A DNA stretch of 64,000 bases from Hypomyces perniciosus (lineage: Eukaryota > Ascomycota > Sordariomycetes > Hypocreales > Hypocreaceae): NCBI GenBank assembly GCA_008477525.1, contig SPDT01000001.1, forward strand, positions 62,001 to 126,000. Direction: 5' to 3'. The notes under the pieces were generated by a model. That model saw only the letters and a program-made list of their open reading frames with translations, did not search any database and had not been told where the DNA came from. A program made the translations under genes and the position numbers. Of the stretch, positions 49,475-59,595 are shown piece by piece (position 1 is the stretch's first letter; every line of letters starts with the position of its first letter).

Positions 49475-50026
49475 CTATCTTTCCGTAACCAATACCTGAC
49501 ATAACAAATCCCTGAGTCGCTCGATTTCATTTTCGTAGAAAGCCCTCAGCTGTGTGAGATGGTCAAGTTGCTTGAGTACCTGTTGCAGCTTTTCTTCATT
49601 TTCGGCAATCTCCTCCAGTACCGCTTGTCTATTGCGGTAGCGTTCCGACGCCCAAGCATTACACTTTCGTTTCTCATCCATTTCTCTTGATGTCCGTGAA
49701 CGGCCTATGGGAACCGGAAGCGGTGTCTGGTTTCCTGGCAGGATCATATAGAGTTGTTGCACTTCTATTCCATTACAAGTCTGTAGTTGGCTGTAAAGGC
49801 TACCCGGCTGAGAGTCCAAGCTTGTTAGAGTAACCGTTTGATCCCGATTTTCGGATACCGTTCCCAGAGGTTGGTGAAGCCCAAGAGGTCCGGCTCGTCT
49901 CGCTTGATGGTGGTCGTAGCAAGAGCTGGACAGTGTAGGTCCGTCTGAACTTGCAATCAGTTGTCTATATGTTGTGTCTGGTGCTGTCCACTTTGGCTTG
50001 GGATTGAGCAGAAAGTTGATATTCAT
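49475..50026 (-). CDS. Short bZIP-like protein, 183 aa
   Basis: Single exon starting at ATG 50026 (MNINFLLNPKPKWTAPDTTY) and ending in TAG. Near residue 130 comes a basic region, KRKCNAWASERYRNRQAVLE, with the N-x7-R spacing (N...R) of bZIP proteins, though Trp and Ser replace the usual Ala. A heptad-like helix follows: EENEEKLQQVLKQLDH-type spacing, LTQLRAFYENEIERLRDLL. It is probably a DNA-binding protein of a small fungal bZIP class or a derivative that dimerises. The N-terminal half has no known domain. The frame is intact. Confidence 0.55.
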   Translation of the reverse strand: MNINFLLNPKPKWTAPDTTYRQLIASSDGPTLSSSCYDHHQARRAGPLGLHQPLGTVSENRDQTVTLTSLDSQPGSLYSQLQTCNGIEVQQLYMILPGNQTPLPVPIGRSRTSREMDEKRKCNAWASERYRNRQAVLEEIAENEEKLQQVLKQLDHLTQLRAFYENEIERLRDLLCQVLVTER

Positions 50027-50878
50027 GTCGAGGGTGCCTTTTGCTATGTATCCTAGCACGTATGGAATGTACTTTAACCGTTAGGAAACGGAGCGGAATC
50101 TAGCTCTTGAGCAAGAGTTGGCCTTAACTAGTTCATAAATTAGAGAAACAAAAAGTGGCGGGAAGAAATGGAATGAAAGACAAAAGCCAACATACGTCAA
50201 AAGTTCTAAAGTGCAAGCATAAGCTGGAAACGGCTTCTCATCCTGGGACTGATTTCTCCGTCGTGAGGTAGCTTCCGGACATGCAAGAGCAATAAGACCC
50301 TTTATATAGATACAGACCGGAAGATGATGAGAGAGCTTCTCGCCGAGCCGGCAATGGCCCTGCCAGGGGGCATCTTTACTCCATCAGTAACCAGGGCGTC
50401 TAGCGGTGGCTTGGCTGTTAATGTTACCATATTGATGATCGCAGCAAACGTTGAGAAAGCAGAAGCCACGATCCGGTTAGCATCCTCATTCTTGGCTGCC
50501 CTTGCCAGCCAGGAGAACGCAGTTCTACTTGGGGTGCAAGAGAGAAATAGGAACGTACATAAAGCTCAAGAGAGCCTGCAAAAGTGTAAACAAGAAACAA
50601 TAGAAGTATTGAGCGCCTTTCTGTAAATTCCAGCTGGGGAAAAAGGTTTAGAAAAAGGATGGTCGACGTTGGTCACGGTCTTTCAATTCTTTCACGCCAA
50701 AGCTTCGACAACGACTACCCACTCCAGCATCGAATTCTTCTGCTCTCAGGGGCTCTATGTAAGGACGATTAAGAAGGGGGAAGTATATGTCTGGTTTCGC
50801 GTTGTCGTGCGGAAAAGCACAGAAGCGTGGTTGGGTCCGCCATCTGTGCATTTTCTCAATGATCTGAGCCTGCCTGCC
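50027..50878. other. No supported gene
   Basis: The plus-strand frame 50324-50626 has no recognisable domain and may lie opposite the decayed end of the regulator downstream. Confidence 0.4.
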
Positions 50879-51560
50879 TTAACTATATTCCAGAACACCG
50901 TGTAGTCCTATTTCATGATGTTTCCTACCGCGCAAACGCCTTGTACATGCAACTCCCTGCTCGAATTGTGTACGTTGTAAGCTACATACCACTTGCTGAC
51001 AGTCGCCGGTATCTAGAGCCCACCTATCTGTCGCCTGCCAGGAGAGTACAAGAGCTGCCGCCAGGACGGCATCGGAAGTATCACGCGAGAAAGAGCCGAT
51101 GGCCTCATATAAGCCACTCATAGTGGCAGTACTGTGCTTGAGGGTCATTCCACCGACCCGGGGACAGTTGTTGTAGAGGCCGATGTGCGTGGCGGAGAGG
51201 GCGAGCAATGCATGCATGACGTATGGCGTCGTAGTACCGATGGTAAGCGGCCTAGTTCACGGTGTTGGCAGTATCATCAAATAAGGAGCCTGGCAGAAAT
51301 AGAACTTACATGGGAATTTTGCTGACCCATAGGGCGAAGTGGCCAGTGTTGACAAGCCTGTGATACAGACTTGCGATGTGGTAGATAAGTCATTATACGG
51401 ACAGCGGACGTTGTGTGTGGTGAATTTGTCGCTCAAGGTTAGCAGCATAGGTTATGTATCAGTCCACTTCCGCTTACATTTACAAAACCACGTACTGACC
51501 ATTGAGGAAAAGCCTCGTCGCATCGCATATGTCGACGTTTACTGGAACACAGATTAGCTC
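50879..51560 (-). pseudogene. Zn2Cys6 transcription factor, broken
   Basis: At the 5' side the minus strand has SKRRHMRCDEAFPQ, the first part of a Zn2Cys6 binuclear cluster, after which the expected Cys-x-x-Cys run is lost by frameshift. Further on, FALWVSKIPM precedes a GTAAGT donor, and then YVMHALLALSATHIGLYNNC and GLYEAIGSFSRDTSDAVLAA, ALVLSWQATD follow. These are conserved blocks of the fungal C6 regulator family (the MHALLALSA stretch is typical). Similarity stops near 51010. The gene therefore lacks a complete DNA-binding domain and its C-terminal half. It is a remnant, near another accessory gene and a repeat copy. Confidence 0.6.
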
Positions 51561-51584
51561 AGAGAAGGCACAGAGTGATTCGCA

Positions 51585-51876
51585 CTTCATATACAATTTA
51601 CAATTTATTTATTTAACGCCCGGCGGCTCTAGCCGAAAGGGCAACTTTAGCTAGTGTACATGTGTGTTTCTCAAGCTTTGTCATGTATCCTAAAGCCCAT
51701 GCAATCTCCTTCTCCTGATTGTGCTCCTTTGCGCTCCTTATTGTGTTCTTTATTTAGATGTTTTCTCGTGGGTTAGTATTATTATTGGCAGGCTGACTTG
51801 GAGGCTATTCTGCAAGTGTTCAGCATCCTATCTTCGGCAGCTGAAGCGTTACCTGCTGCTTAAGGCACGAGGTGGT
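51585..51876 (+). repeat. Dispersed 300-bp repeat, copy at 51.6 kb
   Basis: Begins near ACAATTTACAATTTATTTAT, then CGCCCGGCGGCTCTAGCCGA, CATGTGTGTTTCTCAAGC and ends near ACCTGCTGCTTAAGGCACGA. The copy at 63508 follows it block for block. It ends about 40 bp from the 3' end of the BIR-like gene. No open frame of note. Confidence 0.75.
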
Positions 51877-51914
51877 GATTTTTTTTCCCCCTTCTATATA
51901 AGTTTTAGTTGGTC

Positions 51915-52955
51915 TTAGTTTCTATGGTAACGATTGCGCATATTGAAGACATGGCTAGAGTCGTGAGATCCTAGGAGGTCTGCGATGGCGTGTAAAAGTT
52001 GTGCAATAGCGGTAGTGGGGGTTTTCTGAGGACTCTGTTCGTTCTGTTGGTGGTAGATAGGCGCTGGTTTGTTATGGAAACGGCATTCCAGATCGTGTAC
52101 CGAGAGGACGGGTGATGGTGTTTGCTTTGGGTGAAGGCGTTGCGGTGTAGTAGCAGTCTTTGGTGTCGTTAAAGTAGCAATAGGTGATGACATTGTACTT
52201 TTATGTGCTAGTGGTGTAGAGATTGACGGTCGACGATTTTTCCATGTCATTGACGATGATGTCGGAGGGGGAAGAGGAGCAACGGCCGCGTATGAAGGCC
52301 GGGCAGGAGAGGCTGGACGAGGGGAAGAGGGCGGTGATGGGGTAGATTTGGTCATTGGGGAGAGAGGAGGAGTGGTAGTTGCTTGCTTTGGTGGGTGTCG
52401 TCCTTGAACAGAATTTACGCTTGCTGGAGCGCTTGATGGGGGTGATTTCGCTGTCTCGGTTGGTTGAGAATCCGGGGTGCTTGGTTTGTAGATGTCTGAG
52501 GGGAAACTGATTAGGTCATGGATCGTGTCTGCTAGGAGGCAGTCCTCAGTATGAAGACTGAGGAGTGTATCGAGGCTGTAGAATTTGTTGCTTTCTAGTA
52601 TTTGTATGGCATAATGAGTACCGCACTCGTGACAGATACAAGCATCTTCGCCCCGTTCTGCAGAGTAACAGAGACCACTAGTTGCTAGTAGTCGTGGGGG
52701 TAGGTCTTTGTAGGTCCATGAGTCTGGATACGTGGCTAGGCGTGATACAATAGAGCGGTATGGTCGGGGCGTGGAAGACGTTTCGGATGCTTTGGACGCA
52801 TCGAACGCGTCAGACGGGGATGGTGATGGTGATTGGAGTCCTAGCCATTCGTCTAGGTCCAAGTCCAAACTCGTTAGAGACGATTTGCGACTTGTTGAGG
52901 GTGATGCGTAAGTTGATAGAGGCATGAAGCGGTTGTTCTTTCGATTTTTTGCCAT
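51915..52955 (-). CDS. BIR-like zinc-domain protein, 346 aa
   Basis: Single exon from ATG 52955 to TAA, intact. Residues about 70-140 resemble a baculoviral IAP repeat (BIR), a zinc fold: SRLATYPDSWTYKDLPPRLL then ATSGLCYSAERGEDACICHE, with C108-x2-C111, H135 and C139 as the likely zinc ligands. The usual spacing is C-x2-C-x16-H-x6-C; here it is x23 and x3, so this is a diverged member. The rest is disordered, rich in Ser, Pro and Thr (residues 150-290), and ends in a short helix (AIAQLLHAIADLLGS). Fungal BIR proteins such as yeast Bir1 act at centromeres; this one is much shorter and lies in accessory DNA, so no function is claimed. Confidence 0.55.
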   Translation of the reverse strand: MAKNRKNNRFMPLSTYASPSTSRKSSLTSLDLDLDEWLGLQSPSPSPSDAFDASKASETSSTPRPYRSIVSRLATYPDSWTYKDLPPRLLATSGLCYSAERGEDACICHECGTHYAIQILESNKFYSLDTLLSLHTEDCLLADTIHDLISFPSDIYKPSTPDSQPTETAKSPPSSAPASVNSVQGRHPPKQATTTPPLSPMTKSTPSPPSSPRPASPARPSYAAVAPLPPPTSSSMTWKNRRPSISTPLAHKSTMSSPIATLTTPKTATTPQRLHPKQTPSPVLSVHDLECRFHNKPAPIYHQQNEQSPQKTPTTAIAQLLHAIADLLGSHDSSHVFNMRNRYHRN

Positions 52956-54867
52956 TTTCCCCCTCGGCGGCTCTATGTATAGTTAAGAAACAGGCAATGC
53001 CTATTTGTTGACTGTCGAGGCTTCCGCTTATGTGCCTACCTTGTGTTATCAAGAGTAATCCCCGCGGCTCAAGGCCACTAAATGAACAATATCCGTTTTA
53101 TGACTTTTGGAGCACGAGCCATGTAAGGCCAGAAGTGGACAAGTCTACTCCGTATGCTGAGAGGATCTTCGGCCGAAAGGATATTTGGCATTTGTCACTG
53201 GGTCGATTGTATCAAGTCGGTATTATGTAACCCGAAGGCCTGACCAATCCGATGGTCAATGTCCCTGTGGTCCGATCCAGAACGCGCAAGAGATGTCGAA
53301 CCAACAGACGCATCAGGATTCTGCTCACAGGTGGTGGCATATGCCCCACCCCCGCACGCCAATAGCCTGTTCCAAAGATCGGAGTTGCTGCCAGAGACAA
53401 GGACGAGCCTGATTGGCCTGCGGGCAGAGTAAGCCTTTCCTGTTCTATTCGTCCTCGTCCAATTCCGGGCGATGCGACTTCACATAGCTCCATAGTATGT
53501 ATCGCATACCAATATGTATGGTGTATGACGCGATTCAATTGACCTGTATTATGTATGTGCTGTATGCAACTGATTCTTACAAATAAAGAGTTGTGTCATC
53601 GGTCGACATCAATTCTGTCCACCACTTTACGCACCGCAAATAGAGGAACAGAAAGAATAGTACACAGCTCTGGTGTTTGTAGTCACATGATGTCTCACGT
53701 GCTCCCTTTGGGCTGCTTAATCATTTTCCTCTCATTTCTTCTCTTCAAATACAGTATTGCTCATATTCGGTTTCCTCTTTTGTATGTAGACTCTGTTTTT
53801 TTAGAGACTAAATGCATGGACCAGCAGGTACATAAGGATACCTATCTATACCTAGTTGAATGGAACATCCAGAAGTGGCCGAATTTAACCCTAGTAAAAT
53901 TGCGCTGGAGTATATTTTAGGAACAAACTGGCGACAAAGAATGTCACCCTAAAGTACTGGTAAGTAAATAGCAAATTGGACAGTGCCGCCCCATGCTGGT
54001 AGGTACAAAAGACACCAAGAGTTCGCAAAATAGCTACTTTATTGGCGTTCACACTTGGCAGTGCGTAATTAATCGTTCAATATACATAGATTTGGAACCA
54101 TTCTTATTGATTTAATGACGGGTAAAGCGTGAAGTAAGAGCCCCAAAGAACTGTTGCAGTACTGTGACTCACAAATTGCTGCCTATATTCTGAGGTTGCA
54201 ACTCCCATCGCTGGTGCGTCAGTGTTAGGAAATAGTAATACGCACTATGTGGGTCTTTCCAAATATTAGGACAGTGTAAGTGAAAGAGGAAGCCGAATAC
54301 GAACAGCACTGTAGCTTCAATTGACTATGTATCCTTACGTTCAGCGATGCTCGTGTGGATCCCTGCTATAGTCTGGCATTCTTTAGCTACCAGAACCTGT
54401 GTGCCCTCTTCCTTATAGCCTCGCGGCCGGGCTGATAATTGATAGCCCCAATCGCCCATGGGACTTTTCCCTTCACTATTTGCAAGCAGGGTAACTACCA
54501 CTATTTATGATATGCATTTCCACACACCTTTAATAAAACACGTGACCTAGATATATATATAGGAAGCAGACTAATACAAAACGGGTGCCATGGGAACAGC
54601 TGGCCCTGTTTCAACAATAGAGCGAAGTGAGTCGTCTTTCAGGACGTATTAGTTGTTTGCCAGACCCTATTAGCCGAGCATGGCTGCGGGCAAAGGGATA
54701 CATAAAAGAACGGCCGCTTCCAAGTAGGAGCCAATCAATCAATTAACCACTCTAGAGGAAGGTCAGAGATCAATACAGTCACCCTTCTACTCTCTACCTA
54801 CTACCCCCCCGCTCGTCTACTGATACATATGATCCTCCCAGATTCTCTCACTCTCCTCCGTGTTGCA
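52956..54867. other. Gene-poor region, 1.9 kb
   Basis: Frames at 53030-53538 are unrecognised; the rest shows no gene. Confidence 0.4.
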
Positions 54868-56408
54868 TCAGTCTTTGACGCAATGAAACAGGTCATTTAT
54901 GGTAAATTCACGATCCAGTCCACTTTCACTTGCCTCACTCGTTCCCCACGTCGGATTACTCAGCGGGACGCATCCTTCCCCCTCGCCTTCGACCCAGGCC
55001 AAGACACTATCCACTGCTTCTCGAGGTGAGTTCCTGTGCTCGAGCAGGAATGCCAGGATCTGCGCCGGGCTGAACATCATTTCAGGCACTCGGTCAACAA
55101 AACTCCTTGCCAATTTCTCAATGACATGATTGTCATCTCGGCTAGCCCTTCCAGCTTCGACCTCACTCGTTGTGGGCCTATAGATGAAGCGGAACAGCCT
55201 CTCTAACATGTCTCGATTGGCGAACCCGAATTCGATCTTCTTGTCTACCCGACCTGGCCGAATAAGAGCTTCATCAAGATGCTCAATGTGGTTTGTCGTC
55301 ATGATCAGAACGCGGCCTTCTTGGGAAGCCACACCATCCATCGCATTAAGAAGGCCAGAGAGTGTCACAGACCCGGGTTTAGGCCCTCGATATTTTTCAC
55401 TGACCTCTTCATCCGCACGGCTTCGTGTAGTCTCGATTGCATCAACATCCTCTAGCAAGATGATGCATCGTGAGGGAAGTTTCCGAAGTAGCTTGTCAAG
55501 AGTTGCGTTATCCACAGCAGCCAGGTTCAGAACATAAATGTCGATGTCAAAATACCCGGCGACTGCAAAGCAAAGGCTCGATTTGCCGGTCCCCGGCCGA
55601 CCATGTAGTAAATAGCCACGCCGATATGGCAGGCCACGGTCGGCATACCAGCTCCGCGCTTTAGGGTCGAGATACTCTTCGACATCTTTCAGGAAGTCCT
55701 TTTTGACGTGTTCCGGTAAAACAATTGTGTCCATATGTCTTCGATCCCGAGTTATGGCAAGAGTCCAGCCATCTCGATTCTCGTAGACTGCGGTTTTCCC
55801 TAGTGTCTTTTCCTCATATAAAGTCTTGCATTCGTCGAGAAGCTCTTTTAGTATTCTTGGAGATGTTCCGAAACAGGTAACCGAGAGTTTCTCATCCCGC
55901 CATGATCTGGTCTCTTCGGAGCGTACGCAGAGAAGCTGGCCCTTGTACCAGAAGAACTTCTTCGTGTTCCATGGCATGTACTGCAAAACCTTCTTTGTTG
56001 GTCGGCCCTGCGCAGAACTCTCAGATTCCTTCCCCAGCGCCACAAGAGTCGATCGGGTGCGTGTCGCAAAAGACTGAGATTGAATCCAGCTGTGAAGCAT
56101 GTCGTGTGTCTCATCTCGGCCGGATATATGAAATGTGAATGCTGCGAACAGTCAGGGCTATGAATGGAAGAGTAGATTACAGAATCAGACGAACTGAGGT
56201 AATCTTCCATGAGGCACATGATGTGTTTGTAGGCAAACTTGAGCAGAAAGGCGATCAGGCCACAGGCGCAGAGCAGTTGAGCACCGACATGAAGGTTGCC
56301 GGATGCTAGAGGATGAATGTAGCTCAACGCAACACCCAGGCCAGGGAAGAACATGTCCAAGAACGACACCTGAGAATAAATGGTGCCAAAGACGGTATTG
56401 GATGCCAT
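54868..56408 (-). CDS. BCS1-like AAA ATPase, 495 aa
   Basis: Two exons, 56195-56408 and 54868-56141, give a continuous frame. The N-terminus has a hydrophobic segment (LLCACGLIAFLLKFAYKHIM, near residue 55), then the BCS1 N-terminal domain (FTFHISGRDETHDMLHSWIQ). The AAA module follows: Walker A HGRPGTGKSSLCFAVAG, Walker B CIILLEDVDAIE, VLIMTTNHIEHLDEALIRPG with the arginine and RVDKKIEFGF. BCS1 helps insert the Rieske iron-sulfur protein into mitochondrial complex III, but fungi carry several paralogues, some linked to self-recognition, and this is probably one of those rather than the housekeeping copy. The donor used (GTTCGT at 56194) is weak; the stronger GTAATC at 56180 would shift frame. 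Confidence 0.82.
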
Positions 56409-57438
56409 GTTTGGTTTTATAGTTATGTCTTTAGTCTCAAGCGAAGGTGCGCTTCCGAGCCAGGACGGGCAAGATGTGGTGCGGTGGGTGGTTTGAGTAT
56501 GTGTAACTGAGAGTGAGAAGCTTTGTCAACGACAAGTTGATCGCACGATGGGAGAAGTTCAAGATTGGGAGTGAGGCAAATGTAAAGATAACAGTTACCA
56601 ACTAGCACGAGAGCAAGCCTTGTCGGGAGGACGTCGGTTTATATAGACGTTTAAACCAGTCCCGAAAGACGACACATGGCATTGTTCTCTCCATCGGAGG
56701 AGACAACAGTCATCTTGCCTCTCTCGAAGCTGATCGAGTAGGGTAGATCGGCATCAGCGAGCCAACACGCATCCCACTCTAATATCAGGGGTACATAAAT
56801 TTCAATGCTCAAATGCACTATAACAGAAGTACAAGCAATTGACCTATACAAATAGCTACATTATATTTATCGCAGCCATAGTTCGTTCTAACAGGCTTTT
56901 TGGACCTTATTTTAAGGCTATCCACATTAAACTACCTATATTATTAGCCGGCTGTTCTCGCTCATAGCAATTAATTTATATCTAAAGGATATTGTTAAAC
57001 TGATTATAAACAATAAGTTCTGGGTTATCTATGCTAAGGTATCGCGAGAATGAATTATGTATGTAATGATAAGTGTAGTTGGTATTGACTCTGTTAGTAC
57101 CTTGGTTCTATAACGTACCAGCTAGCTTACAGGGGTGATATGGGGCTCGAGACCCTTTGTCCCTTCACGCAATGGAAGGGAAAATGGGCTGCTTGCAGGT
57201 ATGAACTTGGCAATGTGGGTGGACAGCTGAGGAGGAAGCTCATGGCTAATAGGTCGGCATCTGCGAGCCATCTTGATGAACTCACATTTTCTGCAAGTTA
57301 CACCGGAATGGGTGAATTAATCTGGCCTACATGTAACCAGCAATCCAGGGGAAATTGGGGTACACGTGTTTTGTTGATACGACATTATCTGACCTACAAT
57401 CCGCCCCTGTACAGGCCATAATGCCGTACCAAAAAGAG
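56409..57438. other. Intergenic, AT-rich, 1 kb
   Basis: The stretch 56850-57120 is very AT-rich and looks like an old mobile-element remnant without a readable frame. No gene. Confidence 0.4.
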
Positions 57439-57608
57439 TATCACAGAAGTGTGATGCCTGTCCGATAAAGTGGAATGCTATCACAGAATCGTGATACATA
57501 CTAATCGCCATAACTATCACGAAATTGTGATGCCTGCAATGGCTTTCAGACATATCACACAAATGTGACGCTTGCTAGCGTAGTGGAGTCAATCACATAA
57601 TTGTGTTA
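57439..57608. promoter_or_regulatory. Array of five 18-bp palindromes at 36-40-bp spacing
   Basis: Five near-perfect inverted repeats: TATCACAGAAGTGTGATG (57439), TATCACAGAATCGTGATA (57479), TATCACGAAATTGTGATG (57515), TATCACACAAATGTGACG (57553) and AATCACATAATTGTGTTA (57591). Starts are 40, 36, 38 and 38 bp apart. The arms TATCAC and GTGATA are kept while the centre varies, and the DNA between copies is mostly unrelated. It ends about 190 bp before the ATG of an intact gene. The pattern fits sites for a dimeric DNA-binding protein, or the relic of a palindromic repeat; neither is proven. Confidence 0.75.
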
Positions 57609-57800
57609 TTGCTAGTCCAATACACACACCGTAATTTATGGATAGCAAAACGGTATGTTGTCACGTGCATATTGCTCCCGGCAAAAATAGACGGTGAGGC
57701 TCTACTTATTACTTTAGTCATGGGAGGGGTTTACAAGCGGGGAACTCCAATCAATACGACAAAAATTCTTCGTGTCATCGACTGTGCGTGCATTTTTCAG

Positions 57801-58603
57801 ATGCCGCCAGAGTTCATGGAGTTAACCAAACCTTCACTGGATACTGCAAAGAAATCTCTCCTCGAGGAGGGATTCATTGATCTGGGCGATCCAACGGTGG
57901 GAGAGCAGGTCTGGAAGTTTGAGCAGAAGAGGTTTCCCTTCTACACGGAAGATGGCATGGACTTTATAATGCAACACATCCTTGGGGATCCAGTAAGTAG
58001 GATGATGTACTCTATACCGGTATCTAGCTCACCTTCAGATCATACAATCAGCTGTACAATGGTTCTTCGAGGACAAGAGTTGCGTTCTTGCACATTGCCT
58101 GAGATACGGAGCGTTACCGGGACATATTGAAAGCTTCTTGGGTGGTCGGGATGCTGGTCGACGCGCTCTGGTGGTCCAGCTATTAGCTAAAGAATCCCGC
58201 GTGGATTACTATGCCAAATCCCATTTACATGTGTTTTCGGCTGAGAAAGGGGCGAGGTTAACGCGCGAGCTTTCTCGGTCCGCACTTCAAGAAGCAGGGT
58301 GTGAAGCCCACGACAGGGACTTCGATATCGGCGGGTCGTAAGTTCCGACATAATATTGGCGTTGCAACTTCTAACCCTGGCAGAGTGATCCTCGACGCCC
58401 GACTTGGTCGCGAAATTCGGGCAGGATACGCAATTACCGCTATATTCATAACTGAGGATCTAGTCGCTCGATTCAACTTGCCTCCAATGCTCCTTCCAAA
58501 TCTGCCCAGATTGAAACATAAGGTTGCCGAAATGCAGAAGCGAAGCAATAACATAAGGCTCAATTTTGCATTTGAGGGGTCCACCGGAGGTACAGACACA
58601 TAG
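57801..58603 (+). CDS. Fungal orphan-family protein, 236 aa
   Basis: Three exons, 57801-57992, 58039-58337 and 58384-58603, with GT-AG introns of 46 nt each and agreeing phases, ending in TAG. The product begins MPPEFMELTKPSLDTAKKSL and contains SAVQWFFEDKSCVLAHCLRY, ESFLGGRDAGRRALVVQLLA, AGYAITAIFITEDLVARF and RLKHKVAEMQKRSNN. This family is widespread and multi-copy in Eurotiomycetes but has no assigned function to my knowledge; nothing resembles a catalytic motif. The start at 57801 is preceded by a pyrimidine tract and an AG, and the open frame extends upstream, so an extra 5' exon is possible. It is intact, converges with a C2H2 gene and lies just downstream of the palindrome array. Confidence 0.75.
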
Positions 58604-58868
58604 CTCCCAATCACTCGTGAGATGGAACAGTCCCGCCGCCTGTCTCCCTGGACCACTGCGGGAAATTTAGAGTCGCAAGGATAGGTGCAATCTCAATATG
58701 GTCCATAATTACGGCTGTCTCGTTCATGGGAGTGGCGTAAGGTGCCTGCGGCATTATAAAGTTTGTGGAAAGTGCGGGAGTATCAAGGTTTGGCAACGAA
58801 GTATCCAGCGGCGTGGGATAGGGTACCCCTGTATTGCAACATTAGCTCGGCCAAGGTGCAAGAAGACG
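58604..58868. other. Short spacer between convergent genes
   Basis: 265 bp, no feature recognised. Confidence 0.5.
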
Positions 58869-59595
58869 TTAAATACCAATGCCATTTTGAAGGGTAAAGT
58901 CGGTTGTAATCGCCACATTACGAGGATCCAACTTGGGTCGCCGAACTGGTCGTGCCTCTAAGCTGGGAAGTGGTCTTTTCTTTCCCTTTTCCCATGCTTC
59001 CAATTCCTCATCGGCCCGATCGCGTAATTCTTGGCATGTTTCTTTTATATACGCAGCCTTTCTCTTGCATAATGTGTTGTGTTGTTCATCGTTGCGCTGT
59101 TCGATATGCCTAATGAACTGGCTGGGCAGTCTAAAAACCTCGTGACACGCCACACAATCTTCAACACCTTCAATATCTGCATTAAAGAATTAATAGCGAC
59201 TTGTAAATAAGACATTAGCTAACATACGTACTAAAAAGTGTCGTCGAAGTGATTGCCTTGATCCATATTCTGGGTGACCATAACAATCCGGATGAGGACA
59301 AACACGCGACTTGCGGAGATGCTTCCCTATTTCGGATACAGAATTACCACCCTTGTTATATTGTCCAGCGTCGAAGTCATTTTGGTTGTCACCGTCGCTG
59401 GCGATTGTGTGAGCTCGGCAACGTTTAGCTTCGGCGAGGTGGTAGCGTTCTCGAGACTGAATGGAAGTCAGCTTTGCTTGCCACAAGGTGCAAGGTACTA
59501 ACCCGATATTCCTCGAGATGGGCAATCAACGCATCACCTGTTCGAAAACGTGCAGTGCAGGCGCATTCTTTCTCCTGGTAGATCTCATGCGACAT
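58869..59595 (-). CDS. C2H2-type zinc-finger protein, 209 aa
   Basis: Three exons, 59503-59595, 59228-59456 and 58869-59176, sum to exactly 210 codons across GT-AG introns of 46 and 51 nt. It begins MSHEIYQEKECACTARFRTG and DALIAHLEEYR, a first Cys/His unit. The middle contains VCPHPDCYGHPEYGSRQSLR then RHFLVH (Cys-x4-Cys...His-x3-His), and next EDCVACHEVFRLPSQFIRHI (Cys-x2-Cys...His). A long helical, charged C-terminus follows (CQELRDRADEELEAWEKGKK) with a basic KRPLPSLEARPVRRPK stretch, possibly nuclear targeting. Family known from Eurotiales accessory genomes; target unknown. The frame is intact and ends in TAA. Confidence 0.8.

Noticed and set aside
50324..50626. 100-codon plus-strand frame with Ala-rich helices
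   Set aside because: Lies opposite the expected C-terminal region of the broken C6 regulator and matches no family.
53212..53538. 108-codon minus-strand frame
   Set aside because: No motif, no ATG context or intron support.
57439..57608. CRISPR-like appearance of the palindrome array
   Set aside because: Repeats are only 18 bp, vary in sequence, lack cas genes and lie in a eukaryotic genome with introns.
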